The notes: generated by a model not told the origin, from the sequence alone. A DNA stretch of 33,274 nucleotides from Chthonomonadales bacterium (GCA_020849275.1 JADLGO010000019.1:1-33274); one strand, 5' to 3'. Counted from the stretch's first letter, positions 8,430-17,730 are shown. Program-made: numbers and translations.

Positions 8430-11120
8430 TCAGCGCGTGATCAGGTAGTAGAGCGTGCGCGGGGCCAACCGCAGCGACGGCCCGCGAGACGGGCGCCCGG
8501 CCGGGTAGCCGTTAAGGTCAAGCGGCGTCACCGTGAGTTGCGCGCCGTCGGGGCGGCGCAGTTGCACGGTCCCGCTCAGATCGCGCACGACGATCGGCGC
8601 GGAGCCGATGTCGCGAATCTCGCGCAAGCCGGTGCCCGGCGCCTCCCAGCCGTAGCTCATCTCTTCCGACATCGCCTGAAGCAGCATGCGCCTCGACGTC
8701 GCGATCGGGTGGCCGTCCAGCGCCACGAGCAGGATCGTGCCGTAGGGCAGGCCCGAGCGTACGGTCACGTCGCCCAGCCTCACCTCGCCCGCGCGCGAGA
8801 GGAAGCCGGTGACCCCCTGCGCGCCGGGCGCATCCACGGTGACCCGGCCGGCGCGGTAATCCCATGCGAGCTCCCCGGTGACGCTACGCGCGATGCCGGC
8901 CTTACGGTCGATGTAACGGGATAGGTCCGCCACGCGCGACTGGCCGCCCGAGGCAACGAAGCGCATGCCCACGCGGCCCACCAGGAACGCCAGCGGGTCC
9001 ACGCTCGGCAGGTCGGCCACGGGCGCCGTCTTGCCGGCAGGCAGGTCCCTGGCGCGCAGCTCGTCCAGGTTCATCGGGCCAGACACGGGGGCTCCCTTAA
9101 GCGCGAACAGGTCCGGCAGCGCGAGGGCGACGTCCACCACGGGCGGCGCCTCGCGCACGAGGCCCCTCCGGTAGAGGAAGGCGGTCGCCGGGAACTGGCC
9201 GGCGACGACGGGGGTGCGGATGGAGAACTTGCCGATCATCTCGTCCCAGCCGGGGCGGCCGGCCGCGAAGAAGAAGTAGGCGTCGGTGCCCTGCAGCCGT
9301 CCGTACGCGGCGGCGAGGAGGCCCAGGTCGGCGCGGTACCGGTTGGGCGCAGTCCAGTTGATCTCGGTGATGGTGGAGGGCTTGCCGTCATAGCCCGGGT
9401 CCATGATGGGGAGGCTGAAGCTCGGGGGGTCGCCGGGCTTTTCGGGCGCGAAGAGCAGGGCGCTGGCGTCGTCGTAACGGTCGCCCGGGCTGATCATGTA
9501 GGAGGCGCGCTCGCCCTGGTGCGGCCCGCCGAAGTACCCGTGGTGGTCCATGAAGTCGGCGGCCGTGTTTGACCACTTGTCGAGGGGCCCGAGGAAGCGC
9601 GGGTCGGCCGTGATCCAGTTGGACGCGTAGACCGCGCCGCGAAAGCCCAACTCATGCTTGAGGTACCGATAGGTCTCCCCATAGAAGCCCCTCTGAAGCT
9701 CCGCGAGGAAGGTGGCGGTCTCCTGCGAGCGCAGGTCGCGGTTGTTGAACAGCTCCCAGAGCGGCCGGAAGCCGGCGCGCCCGGCGGCCGCGTCGTCGCC
9801 GCGCACGGGCGTCCCGCCCCACGCCGCGATCGCCCTGTCCACGGATCCGTGGCGCCGGGCAAGCCAGTCGCCGAAGCGTTTCTCGATGACGGCCATCTGG
9901 GGCGCCGGCACGTTCTCGTAGGGCGTGAAGGTCCAGAAGAGGGTGGAGTCCTCGTTCACCATCTCGAGCATGGCAACCGCGGGATCCTGCACGATCGGCT
10001 TGCCGGTGCGCGGGTCGGGAGCGGTGAGCAGGTCGCGCCACCAGCCGCGGTACATCGCCTGAAACGGCTCGCTGAAGTAGGGCAGCGCGAACGGGTGGGA
10101 CCCGCTGTAGCCGGCGAAGCCCTGGTCGGCGCGAAGGTTCATCCAGAGCGGGAAGTAGATCGACAGGCAGGTGTAGATGCCCTGGCGCTTGAGCGCGGCG
10201 ATCATGGCGAACAGGCGGTCACGGTGCTCGGTGTCGACGCGGCGAATGTCGTCCCCCCAGACCGGGCCGTGGATCCGCACCAGGTTGACGCCCAGCTTGG
10301 CCAGCGAGCGCGCCAGGTAGTCGGCGCTCGCGTCGTCCATCCGAAGGGCCTCGCCGCCGATGTTCACCGCCCAGAATCGGATCGGCTGGCCGTCGCCGGA
10401 GCGCACGAAGCCGTCGCCGCGCGCCTGAATGAAGCCGTGCTCCCCCGCGGCGCGCTCGTTCAGCGAGCGCAGATCGATGGGGCTTTCCGCGAAGGGGTCG
10501 GGGTCCGGCTCGAATGGGAACCAGCCCTCGGGCGCGCGGCCGTACTTCTCGCCGGGCCGCAGCTTGCCGCGCGGCGTGACGGGGCCGAGCGTCAGGAGGA
10601 AGGCGTCGAAGCAGGCGGCGCCCGTGTTGCTCGTGAGCTCGACGCGCAGCTTGTGTCGGCCCGTCGTCAGCCGAGCCTGGCCGGCCGACACCCAGTTGGC
10701 CACGACGAACTGGCGAATGGGCGCCTCGTCCAGGAGCACGGTCTCCCCCACCGCGTGCCAGGGGCCATCGTCGATTCGCCAGCGGAAGGGCCCGTGCTGC
10801 CAGAACTTGCGCGCGTAGAGGTGATAGGCTCCCTCGCGCGGCGCGGTGATGGCGTACTCGAGGAAGAGCGCCGAGTCGCGCGGCCCGTCGGCGCCGATCC
10901 ACTTGCCGCCGGAGAGGACGGCCGCCTCGTGGGCGCCTTGCGGGGCGAAGGGGTTGCGGTCGGCGGGCGGGAAGCTCGTGGCAGCCGGCTGCTCCGCCTC
11001 GATCCACACGTAGACCGGGGCCGGAACCGTGGGTCGCGGGGGCGTCTGTGCCCGGCAGCCGAAGGCGAGGCCAGCAAGGAACAGGCCCACAAGGGGCAGC
11101 GAGCGGCGCAAGGGCGGCAT
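8430..11120 (-). CDS. Secreted clan GH-A-like glycoside hydrolase (GH5/GH42-like)
   Basis: An 896-residue protein. The start at 11120 has AGGAGGTG six bases upstream; the open frame runs much further up but lies opposite the second sulfatase gene. The signal peptide ends near C22 ('LAFGC'), so a lipoprotein is possible although the lipobox is imperfect. Residues about 35-190 look like a carbohydrate-binding sandwich ('VYVWIEAEQPAATS'). The TIM barrel follows, with 'LAKLGVNLVRIHGPVW', the acid/base motif 'EMVNED' (E390) and the nucleophile candidate E586 in 'TITEINWT', about 196 residues apart. The C-terminal 250 residues are beta-rich. It probably cleaves a beta-linked plant or algal glycan; exact family and substrate are not resolvable by eye. 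Confidence 0.85.
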   Translation of the reverse strand: MPPLRRSLPLVGLFLAGLAFGCRAQTPPRPTVPAPVYVWIEAEQPAATSFPPADRNPFAPQGAHEAAVLSGGKWIGADGPRDSALFLEYAITAPREGAYHLYARKFWQHGPFRWRIDDGPWHAVGETVLLDEAPIRQFVVANWVSAGQARLTTGRHKLRVELTSNTGAACFDAFLLTLGPVTPRGKLRPGEKYGRAPEGWFPFEPDPDPFAESPIDLRSLNERAAGEHGFIQARGDGFVRSGDGQPIRFWAVNIGGEALRMDDASADYLARSLAKLGVNLVRIHGPVWGDDIRRVDTEHRDRLFAMIAALKRQGIYTCLSIYFPLWMNLRADQGFAGYSGSHPFALPYFSEPFQAMYRGWWRDLLTAPDPRTGKPIVQDPAVAMLEMVNEDSTLFWTFTPYENVPAPQMAVIEKRFGDWLARRHGSVDRAIAAWGGTPVRGDDAAAGRAGFRPLWELFNNRDLRSQETATFLAELQRGFYGETYRYLKHELGFRGAVYASNWITADPRFLGPLDKWSNTAADFMDHHGYFGGPHQGERASYMISPGDRYDDASALLFAPEKPGDPPSFSLPIMDPGYDGKPSTITEINWTAPNRYRADLGLLAAAYGRLQGTDAYFFFAAGRPGWDEMIGKFSIRTPVVAGQFPATAFLYRRGLVREAPPVVDVALALPDLFALKGAPVSGPMNLDELRARDLPAGKTAPVADLPSVDPLAFLVGRVGMRFVASGGQSRVADLSRYIDRKAGIARSVTGELAWDYRAGRVTVDAPGAQGVTGFLSRAGEVRLGDVTVRSGLPYGTILLVALDGHPIATSRRMLLQAMSEEMSYGWEAPGTGLREIRDIGSAPIVVRDLSGTVQLRRPDGAQLTVTPLDLNGYPAGRPSRGPSLRLAPRTLYYLITR

Positions 11121-11357
11121 GCGGGCACCTCCTGCGGGCGACGGAGGCCGGCGAGCCGGCCGCCAAGCCGCCGCGATCACTCGCCTGTTTTCGGCCGCGG
11201 GGCGCGCGATCCTCCTCCATCGGTTGCGCGGCCCGCGCGCGGCGTGACCGCTGCGAGCCGATCGTAAGGGGTAAGACGGGGGTCGGCGTCGAACAGGGAG
11301 GCGTCGGTCCGTGGGGCGTTGTGCGCGCGGGCCAGCGCGGCGCGCGAGGAGGAGCGA
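11121..11357. promoter_or_regulatory. Divergent control region between GH-A-like and sulfatase genes
   Basis: A 237-base gap separates two genes that are read outward, so it must hold both promoters. Both ribosome sites are strong (AGGAGGTG for the hydrolase, GAGGAGGAGC for the sulfatase). I could not pick a convincing -35/-10 pair on either strand; the AT-richest part on the + strand is around 11262-11278. Shared regulation of the two carbohydrate genes is inference from the layout. Confidence 0.35.
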
Positions 11358-12764
11358 ATGGAGGCAGCGACAACGAGGCGGGAGTTTGTGGCGGCGGCGG
11401 GGGCGGCCGCGCTCACGATGGGGGCGCCGGCGGAGGGGACGGCGCGGCAGGCGGCGCGACGGCCCCGCAACGTGCTGATGCTCCTCAGCGACGACCAGCG
11501 TCACGACACGGTCGGGGCGCTGGGCAACCGCGACATCCGGACGCCGAACCTGGATCGACTGGTGCGCGAGGGCACCGCCCTCACTCACGCCTGCACCATG
11601 GGCGGGCGGCATGGCGCCCTGTGCATCCCGAGCCGCGCGATGCTGCTGACCGGGCGCATGCTCTTCCATGCGCCGGACCAGATCCCGGCCGGCGTGGGCC
11701 TCTGGCCGGAGGAGCTCCGCAAGGCAGGCTACACCACGTTCGGTACGGGCAAGTGGCACAACAATCGCGACGCCTTCGCCCGCGCCTTCTCGTGCGGCGG
11801 GCCCGTCTTCTTCGGCGGCATGTCGGACCACGCACGCGTGCCGGTGCAGGACTTCGACCCGGAAGGCCGCTACCCGGACGAGCGGGCGCGCGTGGAGAAT
11901 CGCTTCTCCAGCGAGCTCTTCACCGACTCCCTCGTGCGCTTCCTGCGCGATCGGCGCGGCGCGGAGCCATTCATGGCCTACGTGGCCTACACCGCTCCGC
12001 ATGACCCGCGCATGGCGCCGGAGCCCTACGCGTCGATGTACCCGCCCGAGCGAATTCCCCTGCCGCCGAACTTCCTGCCCGGCCATCCGTTCGACAACGG
12101 CGAGATCCACAACCGCGACGAGGACCTGGCGCCCTTCCCGCGCACGCCCGAGGTGGTGCGCCGCCACATCGCCGACTACTACGCCATGATCACGCACCTG
12201 GACGCGCAGATCGGCCGCGTGCTCGACACTCTGCGCGAGACCGGCCTCGACCGCGACACGCTGGTCGTGTTCGCCGGCGACAACGGCCTGGCGCTCGGGC
12301 AGCATGGCCTCCTCGGCAAGCAGAGCCTCTACGAGCACAGCATGCGCGTGCCGCTTATCTTCTCCGGGCCGGGCGTGCCGCGCGGCGCCCGCCGCGACGC
12401 GCTCTGCTACCTGCTCGACGTCTATCCCACGGTCTGCGACCTGATGGGGGTGGCCGTGCCGGCCTCCGTGGAGGGGGCGAGTCTGGAGAAGGTGTTGCGG
12501 GGCGACGCCGACGCGGTGCGCGACAGCCTGTTCCTCCCCTACCGCGACCTGGGGCGCGCCGTGCGCGACCGCCGTTGGAAGCTGATCGAGTACCGCGTGG
12601 CGGGTGAGCGGCACACGCAGCTCTTCGACCTGCGCGCCGACCCGTGGGAGACGCACGACTTCTCCAATGATCCCGAGCACCAGGCGACGCTGGAGCGCAT
12701 GCGCGCACTTCTGGCGCGCTGGCAGCGCGAGACGGGCGACCCGGCGGGGGTATGGACGGCCTGA
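11358..12764 (+). CDS. Tat-exported sulfatase (FGly class)
   Basis: A 468-residue protein. The start at 11358 has GAGGAGGAGC just upstream. The N-terminus has a twin-arginine motif (T-R-R-E-F) followed by an Ala-rich stretch, so export folded through Tat is likely. Metal-site residues D45/D46 lie in 'LLSDDQRHD'. The formylglycine motif C-I-P-S-R begins at C89 and is followed by 'AMLLTGR'. 'VVFAGDNGLALGQHGLLGKQSLYEHSMRVPLIFSGPG' is the second metal and substrate region, closer to iduronate- or choline-type sulfatases than to the first sulfatase of this window. It should hydrolyse sulfate esters on glycans. It is divergent from the GH-A-like gene, consistent with joint use on one polysaccharide. 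Confidence 0.9.
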   Translation: MEAATTRREFVAAAGAAALTMGAPAEGTARQAARRPRNVLMLLSDDQRHDTVGALGNRDIRTPNLDRLVREGTALTHACTMGGRHGALCIPSRAMLLTGRMLFHAPDQIPAGVGLWPEELRKAGYTTFGTGKWHNNRDAFARAFSCGGPVFFGGMSDHARVPVQDFDPEGRYPDERARVENRFSSELFTDSLVRFLRDRRGAEPFMAYVAYTAPHDPRMAPEPYASMYPPERIPLPPNFLPGHPFDNGEIHNRDEDLAPFPRTPEVVRRHIADYYAMITHLDAQIGRVLDTLRETGLDRDTLVVFAGDNGLALGQHGLLGKQSLYEHSMRVPLIFSGPGVPRGARRDALCYLLDVYPTVCDLMGVAVPASVEGASLEKVLRGDADAVRDSLFLPYRDLGRAVRDRRWKLIEYRVAGERHTQLFDLRADPWETHDFSNDPEHQATLERMRALLARWQRETGDPAGVWTA

Positions 12765-12789
12765 GCGGCGGAAGACGCGAACGAAAAGG

Positions 12790-13018
12790 GGAGAGACTAG
12801 AGGCAGCCGGAAGAGAAAGGCCTGTGAACGCGCGCTCAGCGTCTGGAGTATCGTCGCAGCCCGCGCGAACCGGGCGGCTCGCGTGGTAGCTAGGCGACCA
12901 ATCTCACAAGGTCTCTCTTCCGGCTGCCGTCCGCTACGGTGTCCGGCGGTACCAAACCGTCAGGCCCTCCTTTAGCGGTGACAGCCCGGCCGGCCCTTCT
13001 GGACCGCGCCGTTGCTGT
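12790..13018 (-). ncRNA. Candidate structured non-coding RNA
   Basis: The 434-base gap 12765-13198 has no credible gene on the + strand, but on the minus strand a consensus promoter (13025-13053) points into it. The predicted transcript from about 13018 folds into three successive elements. Hairpin 12981-13018 has an ACAGC/GCTGT base and an inner GGTCC-AGAA-GGGCC stem. A second element closed by CCGCTA/TAGCGG (12973-12978 with 12931-12936) contains an inner CGGT/ACCG hairpin. A long hairpin 12802-12928 has 15 perfect pairs at its base. A pyrimidine-rich tail with TTTT follows near 12787-12783 and could end transcription. I looked for RNase P, tmRNA, SRP and 6S signatures and found none clear. 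No minus-strand gene follows for over 1.6 kb, so a riboswitch is unlikely. Confidence 0.5.
12802..12928. repeat. Long inverted repeat (15-bp perfect arms)
   Basis: GGCAGCCGGAAGAGA at 12802-12816 is the exact reverse complement of 12914-12928, with a 97-base interior. The interior also pairs: CCT-GTGA (12821-12827) with TCACAAGG (12904-12911), and GCCCG/CGGGC around a CGCGAAC loop. No matching target duplication flanks the arms, which speaks against a small transposon. It fits best as the 3' domain of the RNA listed above. Confidence 0.8.
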
Positions 13019-13024
13019 AACCTC

Positions 13025-13053
13025 ATTATCCCACGACCTCGGCGATCTGTCAA
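13025..13053 (-). promoter_or_regulatory. Near-perfect sigma-70 promoter on the minus strand
   Basis: On the minus strand TTGACA (13053-13048) and GATAAT (13030-13025) are separated by exactly 17 bases. This is 11 of 12 consensus positions, by far the best such match I see in this GC-rich window. The predicted start is near 13018. It points away from the prolyl oligopeptidase gene and into the structured, gene-free stretch, which is the main reason to call an RNA gene there. Confidence 0.72.
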
Positions 13054-13198
13054 CCGCAATCTTGCCCGCCGTCCGGGCGACCGCCTCGCGCCCTGGGGCC
13101 GGCGCGCCCTGACGAGCGCGACAGGAACGCGCCGGGCCGCCCGCGAAATCTCACGCGGCGTGCCGCCCGGCCGGAAGGCGCCCGCCCCGAGGAGAGCG

Positions 13199-15253
13199 AT
13201 GCCCCGACCCGCGTTACGCATCCCCGCGCCCGCGCGGCGCGCCGACACCCGCGACCTGCTTCACGGCATCGAGATCACCGACCCGTACCGCTGGCTGGAG
13301 GATCAGAACAGCCCGGAAACGCGCGCCTGGATCGCGGAGCAGAACGCCGCCGCCGAGGGGTTTGTGCGCGCCCTGCCGGGCCGCGAGGGCCTGCGCGAGC
13401 GCCTGGCCGCGCTGCTGAGGACCGACGAGATCGGCCTGCCCATCGCTCGCGCCGGCTGGTGCTGGTACCGCCGCCGCCGCGCCGACCAGGAGCTCGCCGC
13501 CGTGTGCCGTCGTCCCGAGCCCGGCGGCCCCGAGGAGGTGCTGCTGGACCCGAACGGGTGGACCGACGACGACTCCCTGAGCGCGCACCTCCTCGACGTG
13601 AGCGAGGACGGGCGCCTGGTGGCCTACGGCGTGCAACGTGGCGGCGAGGACGAGATGGAGGTGCGGTTCCGCGACCCCGGGGCCGGCGCCGATCTTCCCG
13701 ACGTCCTACCACGCGGCAGGTACTACGGCGGAACATGCCTCCTCGAGGACGCCGTACTCTACGCGATCCAGACGCCCGGCGGCCCGCGCGTGCGCCTCCA
13801 TCCCTTCGGCTCCGACCCGGCTGACGACGCCGAGATCTGGGGGCACGCCTACGGGCCCGAGGTCATGGTCGGCGTCGAGGCCGCGCCTCGCGGTCGGTTC
13901 GCCGTGCTGACCGCCTACTTCGGCTCCGCGGCCACACGTACCGAGGTCTTCGTGCTCCCCCTGCCGCCCACCGGGCCGCCACGGGCCGTGGTGGACGAGC
14001 TGGACGCCCGCTTCGAGGCGCTGCTCGCCGGCGATCATCTCTATCTGGTGACCAACTGGCAGGCCCCGAATGGCCGCGTGCTGCGAGTCCCCCTGGACGA
14101 CCCGGCGCGCGGGCGCTGGACGGAGGTTGTGCCCGAGCAGTCGGCGGCCATTCGCTCGGCCGCCGCCATCGGCGGGCGCCTGCTGGTGGAGCGCCTGGTG
14201 GACGTGGCCTCGCGAGTCGCGGTCCACCTGCCGGACGGCATGCCGGAGGCAGCGGCGCCGCTGCCGCCGGCGTGCTCGCTCACCGGAATCTCCGGCCACT
14301 GGGAGGACCCGATCTCCTACGTCGGCTACACCACGTTCACCGAGCCGCACGTCATCCTGCGCTGCCGCCCGGAAGCCGGTGATTGGGCCGAGTGGGGGCG
14401 CGTCCGAGTGCCGATCGACGCGGCGCGCTTCGAGACGCAGCAGGTGTGGTGCGAGTCGCCCGATGGCACGCGCGTCCCGATGTTCCTGGTCCACGCGCCC
14501 GGTCTCGCCAGCGATGGCGACCGCCCGGCGCTTCTGACGGGCTACGGCGGCTTCAACGCCTCCGTCACGCCCACGTTCAGCGTGCGCGCGGTGGCGTTCG
14601 CGGAGCGCGGCGGCATCTACGCCGTGCCCGCGCTGCGCGGCGGCGGCGAGTTCGGCGAGGCCTGGCACGCGGCCGGCATGCGCGAGCGCAAGCAGAACGT
14701 GTTCGACGACTTCCTTGCCGCCGCGCGGTGGCTGGTGGACTCCGGCTGGACGCGCCCGGAGCGCCTGGCGATCGCCGGGAGCAGCAATGGCGGGCTGCTG
14801 GTGGGCGCCGCGCTCACTCAGCGCCCGGACCTTTTCCGCGCCGTCGTCTGCCGCGTTCCGCTGCTCGACATGCTGCGCTATCACCGGTTCCTGGTGGCGC
14901 GCTTCTGGGTGCCGGAGTACGGCTCCGCGGACGACTCGGCGGCGTTCGAGTACCTGCGCGCCTACTCGCCCTACCACAATGTGCGCGACGGGGAGCGCTA
15001 CCCCGCGGTGCTCTTCATGACCGGCGACAGCGACACGCGCGTGGACCCGCTGCACGCGCGAAAGATGACGGCACTGCTGCAGTCCGCCACCGGCTCCGGT
15101 CGGCCGGTGATGCTGCTCTACGACACGAAGTCAGGTCATTCCGGCGGCAAGCCCGTCGGCGCCCTGGTGGAGGAGGTCACCGACGAGCTCGCCTTCGTGC
15201 TCGATCAACTCGGCGCGCTCGCGCCTGAAGGGGGTGCGGCCGGCGGGGCTTGA
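13199..15253 (+). CDS. Prolyl oligopeptidase family serine peptidase (S9A)
   Basis: A 684-residue protein of normal length for the family. The start at 13199 has GAGGAGAG immediately upstream; the extra 13 codons upstream of it are ignored. The N-terminal signature 'LLHGIEITDPYRWLEDQNSPET' is diagnostic of S9A. A seven-bladed propeller region follows (about 70-400). The alpha/beta hydrolase domain holds the catalytic triad: S529 in G-S-S-N-G-G, D612 in 'GDSDTRVDP' and H647 in 'SGHSGG'. It hydrolyses short peptides after proline. No signal peptide is seen, so it is probably cytoplasmic. It lies 72 bases before the ABC transporter gene on the same strand; a functional link is not evident. Confidence 0.93.
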   Translation: MPRPALRIPAPARRADTRDLLHGIEITDPYRWLEDQNSPETRAWIAEQNAAAEGFVRALPGREGLRERLAALLRTDEIGLPIARAGWCWYRRRRADQELAAVCRRPEPGGPEEVLLDPNGWTDDDSLSAHLLDVSEDGRLVAYGVQRGGEDEMEVRFRDPGAGADLPDVLPRGRYYGGTCLLEDAVLYAIQTPGGPRVRLHPFGSDPADDAEIWGHAYGPEVMVGVEAAPRGRFAVLTAYFGSAATRTEVFVLPLPPTGPPRAVVDELDARFEALLAGDHLYLVTNWQAPNGRVLRVPLDDPARGRWTEVVPEQSAAIRSAAAIGGRLLVERLVDVASRVAVHLPDGMPEAAAPLPPACSLTGISGHWEDPISYVGYTTFTEPHVILRCRPEAGDWAEWGRVRVPIDAARFETQQVWCESPDGTRVPMFLVHAPGLASDGDRPALLTGYGGFNASVTPTFSVRAVAFAERGGIYAVPALRGGGEFGEAWHAAGMRERKQNVFDDFLAAARWLVDSGWTRPERLAIAGSSNGGLLVGAALTQRPDLFRAVVCRVPLLDMLRYHRFLVARFWVPEYGSADDSAAFEYLRAYSPYHNVRDGERYPAVLFMTGDSDTRVDPLHARKMTALLQSATGSGRPVMLLYDTKSGHSGGKPVGALVEEVTDELAFVLDQLGALAPEGGAAGGA

Positions 15254-15325
15254 CAGGCGGAGGTAGAATCGGAGACGGGAGGATTCCGGAGCCCCGGGGC
15301 CCTTCCAGGGAGGAAGCAGACGGCT

Positions 15326-17707
15326 ATGCCACTCCTGGAAACGCTGCCCGCACACGTGGAGGCGCGGCTCAAGGAGCTTCGAGCCAACCGCGGCGAGGGA
15401 TCGCCCTGGGAGCCGGCCGCGCGGGCGATGCTGCCCTCCGGTTCGGCCGCGTCGGACGAGTTGAGCCCGGCGCCGTCGCCCGAGGGCGACGGCGCCGCCG
15501 CACCCGAGGAGGCGCCACCGGAGGAGGCGCCGTCGGAGGAGGGCAACGGCGCCCGTCGCCTTGTGTTCGCCACCGACATCGAGGACTCCGGCCGCTTCGA
15601 GCCCGAATGGCTCGTGGTGGACCACGGCCACGTCTACGTGCTCTCGGACGGTGACGGCAAGCACGTCGACGTCCGCCACTCGGTGCCTCTTGGCTCCATC
15701 CGCGAGGCTACCGCCGACATGCTCGTCGGCAACGGCCTGCTGCGCGTGCGCACGCCGGACGAAACGGTGACCCTGCTGCGCTACTCGCAGGCCGCCGCCG
15801 CCGAGGCGAACGCGGTGGCGCGGCAGATCAACCTGATGGCGAAGGGGGAGCCGCCGCGGTGGGAACAGGTCGAGTCGCGCAAGCGGCTCTGCCCCCGGTG
15901 CAAGCGCGTCCTCCCCGACCACACCGACGTCTGCCCCGGGTGCGTCGATCGACGCGCCGTCATGCTGCGACTGTTCCGCTTCCTCAAGCCGTACAAGCTC
16001 TATGCCGCCGCCAGCGTGGCCGTCATCTTCGGAGTCTCGCTCGTGGAGCTGGCGCCGCCGTACATCGGCGGCCGCATCGTCGACCTCATCGTGCGCGCGA
16101 ACCAGACGGGCTCGCGCGACATGACGCCGATCGCCTGGTTCGTCCTCTTCTTCATCGCCACGCGCCTGGCCGCCGCCGGCCTGGCCTACTGCCAGCGCCG
16201 CCTCAACTCGTTCCTGGGCGCCCGCGTGCTGATGGACATCCGCCTTGCGATGTTCGACAAGCTGAGCACGCTCTCGCTCAGCTTCTACGACCGGCGGACC
16301 ATCGGCTCGGTGATGTCGCGCGTCACCAACGACGCCGACCACCTCTGGGACTTCCTGACGGACGGCATCCCCTGGCTCATGTCGACGCTCCTCGCCCTGA
16401 TCGGCACGAGCGTCGTGCTCTTCGGGATGAACTGGCGGTTGGCGCTGATCCTGCTGACTCCGGGCATCTTCGTGTTCGCGCTGAACCGCTGGTTCATGCC
16501 GCGCGCTCGCGGGAAGTGGCGCCACGTGTGGCGGCGAATCAGCCGCATGTACTCCTCGCTGGGCACCGCGCTCAACGGCATGCGGGTGGTGAAGGCCTTC
16601 GCGCAGGAGGACCGCGAGGTGAGCCTCTTCCGCGACCGCAACATGCAGGTGTTCAGCGCCAGCTACGCGGCCAACGCCATGTGGGCGATCTACTGGCCCA
16701 TCCTCGGCCTGCTGATGAGCTCCGGTTACGTCATTCTATGGCTCTACGGCGGCAGCCAGGTGCTGGGCCGCGTGATGACGGTGGGCACGCTGACGGCCTT
16801 CGCCGGCTACCTGATGCGCTTCTACTCCCCGTTTCAAGACTTCGGGCGCGTGATCGACTGGTCGACGCGCTCGCTCACGGCCGCCGACCGCGTGTTCGAG
16901 GTGCTGGACACGGAGGCCGAGATCCAGGAGGCCCCGGAGCCCAGGGCGCTGCCCGCCATGCGCGGCGCCGTCGAGTTCCGCGACGTGTCGTTCAGCTACG
17001 ATGGCGCACGGCGAGTGCTGGAGGACTTCTCGCTGAAGGTGGACGCCGGGGAGATGATCGGGCTCGTGGGGCACAGCGGCGCGGGCAAGTCCACCATCAT
17101 CAACCTGCTGGCGCGCTTCTACGACGTGACGGAGGGCGCCATCCTGGTCGACGGCGTGGATCTGCGCGACCTGCGGCGTCACGACTTCCGCAGCCAGATC
17201 GGCATCGTCCTGCAGGAGCCCTTCCTTTTCCCCGGAACCATTCGCGAGAACATCGCCTACGCCAAGCCCGACGCCGGCGTGGAGGAGATACTGCGCGCGG
17301 CCAAGGCCGCCAACTGCCACGAGTTCATCCTGAAGTTCCCGGACGGCTACGACACGCAGGTGGGCGAGCGCGGCCAGCGCCTGTCCGGCGGCGAGCGCCA
17401 GCGCATCTCCATCGCGCGCGCCATCCTGCACGATCCCAGGATCCTGATCCTGGACGAGGCGACCGCCAGCGTCGACACCGAGACCGAGAAGCAGATCCAG
17501 GAGGCCATTCAGCGGCTCGTGCGGAACCGCACCACCTTCGCGATCGCCCACCGCCTGAGCACCCTGCGCCACGCGACTCGCCTGGTGGTGATGCAGGAGG
17601 GCCGCCTCGCGGAGTGCGGCACGCACGACGAGTTGATGGACCTGGACGGCGTCTACGCCGGACTTGTCAAGATCCAGACCGAGGTGAACCGCATCCGCGC
17701 CATCTGA
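15326..17707 (+). CDS. ABC exporter (fused permease-ATPase) with N-terminal zinc ribbon
   Basis: A 793-residue half-transporter, longer than the usual 580-600 because of an N-terminal extension of about 210 residues. AGGGAGGAAG precedes the ATG. Residues about 75-170 form a beta-rich domain and 189-206 a zinc ribbon C-x2-C-x10-C-x2-C. The six-helix membrane domain spans about 215-520. The ATPase domain has Walker A 'GHSGAGKST' with K588, signature 'LSGGERQ', Walker B 'ILILDEATAS' and H-loop 'IAHRLSTL'. The extension plus the DUF1854 gene 23 bases downstream match what is annotated elsewhere as the cyanophycin-associated ABC transporter. No cyanophycin synthetase or cyanophycinase gene is present here, so the substrate stays open. 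It should act as a homodimer in the cytoplasmic membrane. Confidence 0.9.
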   Translation: MPLLETLPAHVEARLKELRANRGEGSPWEPAARAMLPSGSAASDELSPAPSPEGDGAAAPEEAPPEEAPSEEGNGARRLVFATDIEDSGRFEPEWLVVDHGHVYVLSDGDGKHVDVRHSVPLGSIREATADMLVGNGLLRVRTPDETVTLLRYSQAAAAEANAVARQINLMAKGEPPRWEQVESRKRLCPRCKRVLPDHTDVCPGCVDRRAVMLRLFRFLKPYKLYAAASVAVIFGVSLVELAPPYIGGRIVDLIVRANQTGSRDMTPIAWFVLFFIATRLAAAGLAYCQRRLNSFLGARVLMDIRLAMFDKLSTLSLSFYDRRTIGSVMSRVTNDADHLWDFLTDGIPWLMSTLLALIGTSVVLFGMNWRLALILLTPGIFVFALNRWFMPRARGKWRHVWRRISRMYSSLGTALNGMRVVKAFAQEDREVSLFRDRNMQVFSASYAANAMWAIYWPILGLLMSSGYVILWLYGGSQVLGRVMTVGTLTAFAGYLMRFYSPFQDFGRVIDWSTRSLTAADRVFEVLDTEAEIQEAPEPRALPAMRGAVEFRDVSFSYDGARRVLEDFSLKVDAGEMIGLVGHSGAGKSTIINLLARFYDVTEGAILVDGVDLRDLRRHDFRSQIGIVLQEPFLFPGTIRENIAYAKPDAGVEEILRAAKAANCHEFILKFPDGYDTQVGERGQRLSGGERQRISIARAILHDPRILILDEATASVDTETEKQIQEAIQRLVRNRTTFAIAHRLSTLRHATRLVVMQEGRLAECGTHDELMDLDGVYAGLVKIQTEVNRIRAI

Positions 17708-17730
17708 CGGCGCGGACCCGAACCGGAGCG

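Noticed and set aside
9654-11267. 537-residue open frame on the + strand
   Set aside because: It is antisense to the GH-A-like hydrolase, with no ribosome site and no recognisable domain.
12947-12959. T-box-like string TGGTACCGC on the minus strand
   Set aside because: Nine bases resemble the T-box core, but no specifier stem and no aminoacyl-tRNA synthetase or amino-acid gene follows on that strand.
12934-13029. 30-codon leader peptide starting at the ATG within the minus-strand promoter
   Set aside because: The ATG lies inside the -10 box, upstream of the expected transcript start, so it would not be in the RNA.
15250-15269. TTGACA and TAGAAT upstream of the ABC transporter
   Set aside because: The boxes are only 8 bases apart, which cannot form a sigma-70 promoter.
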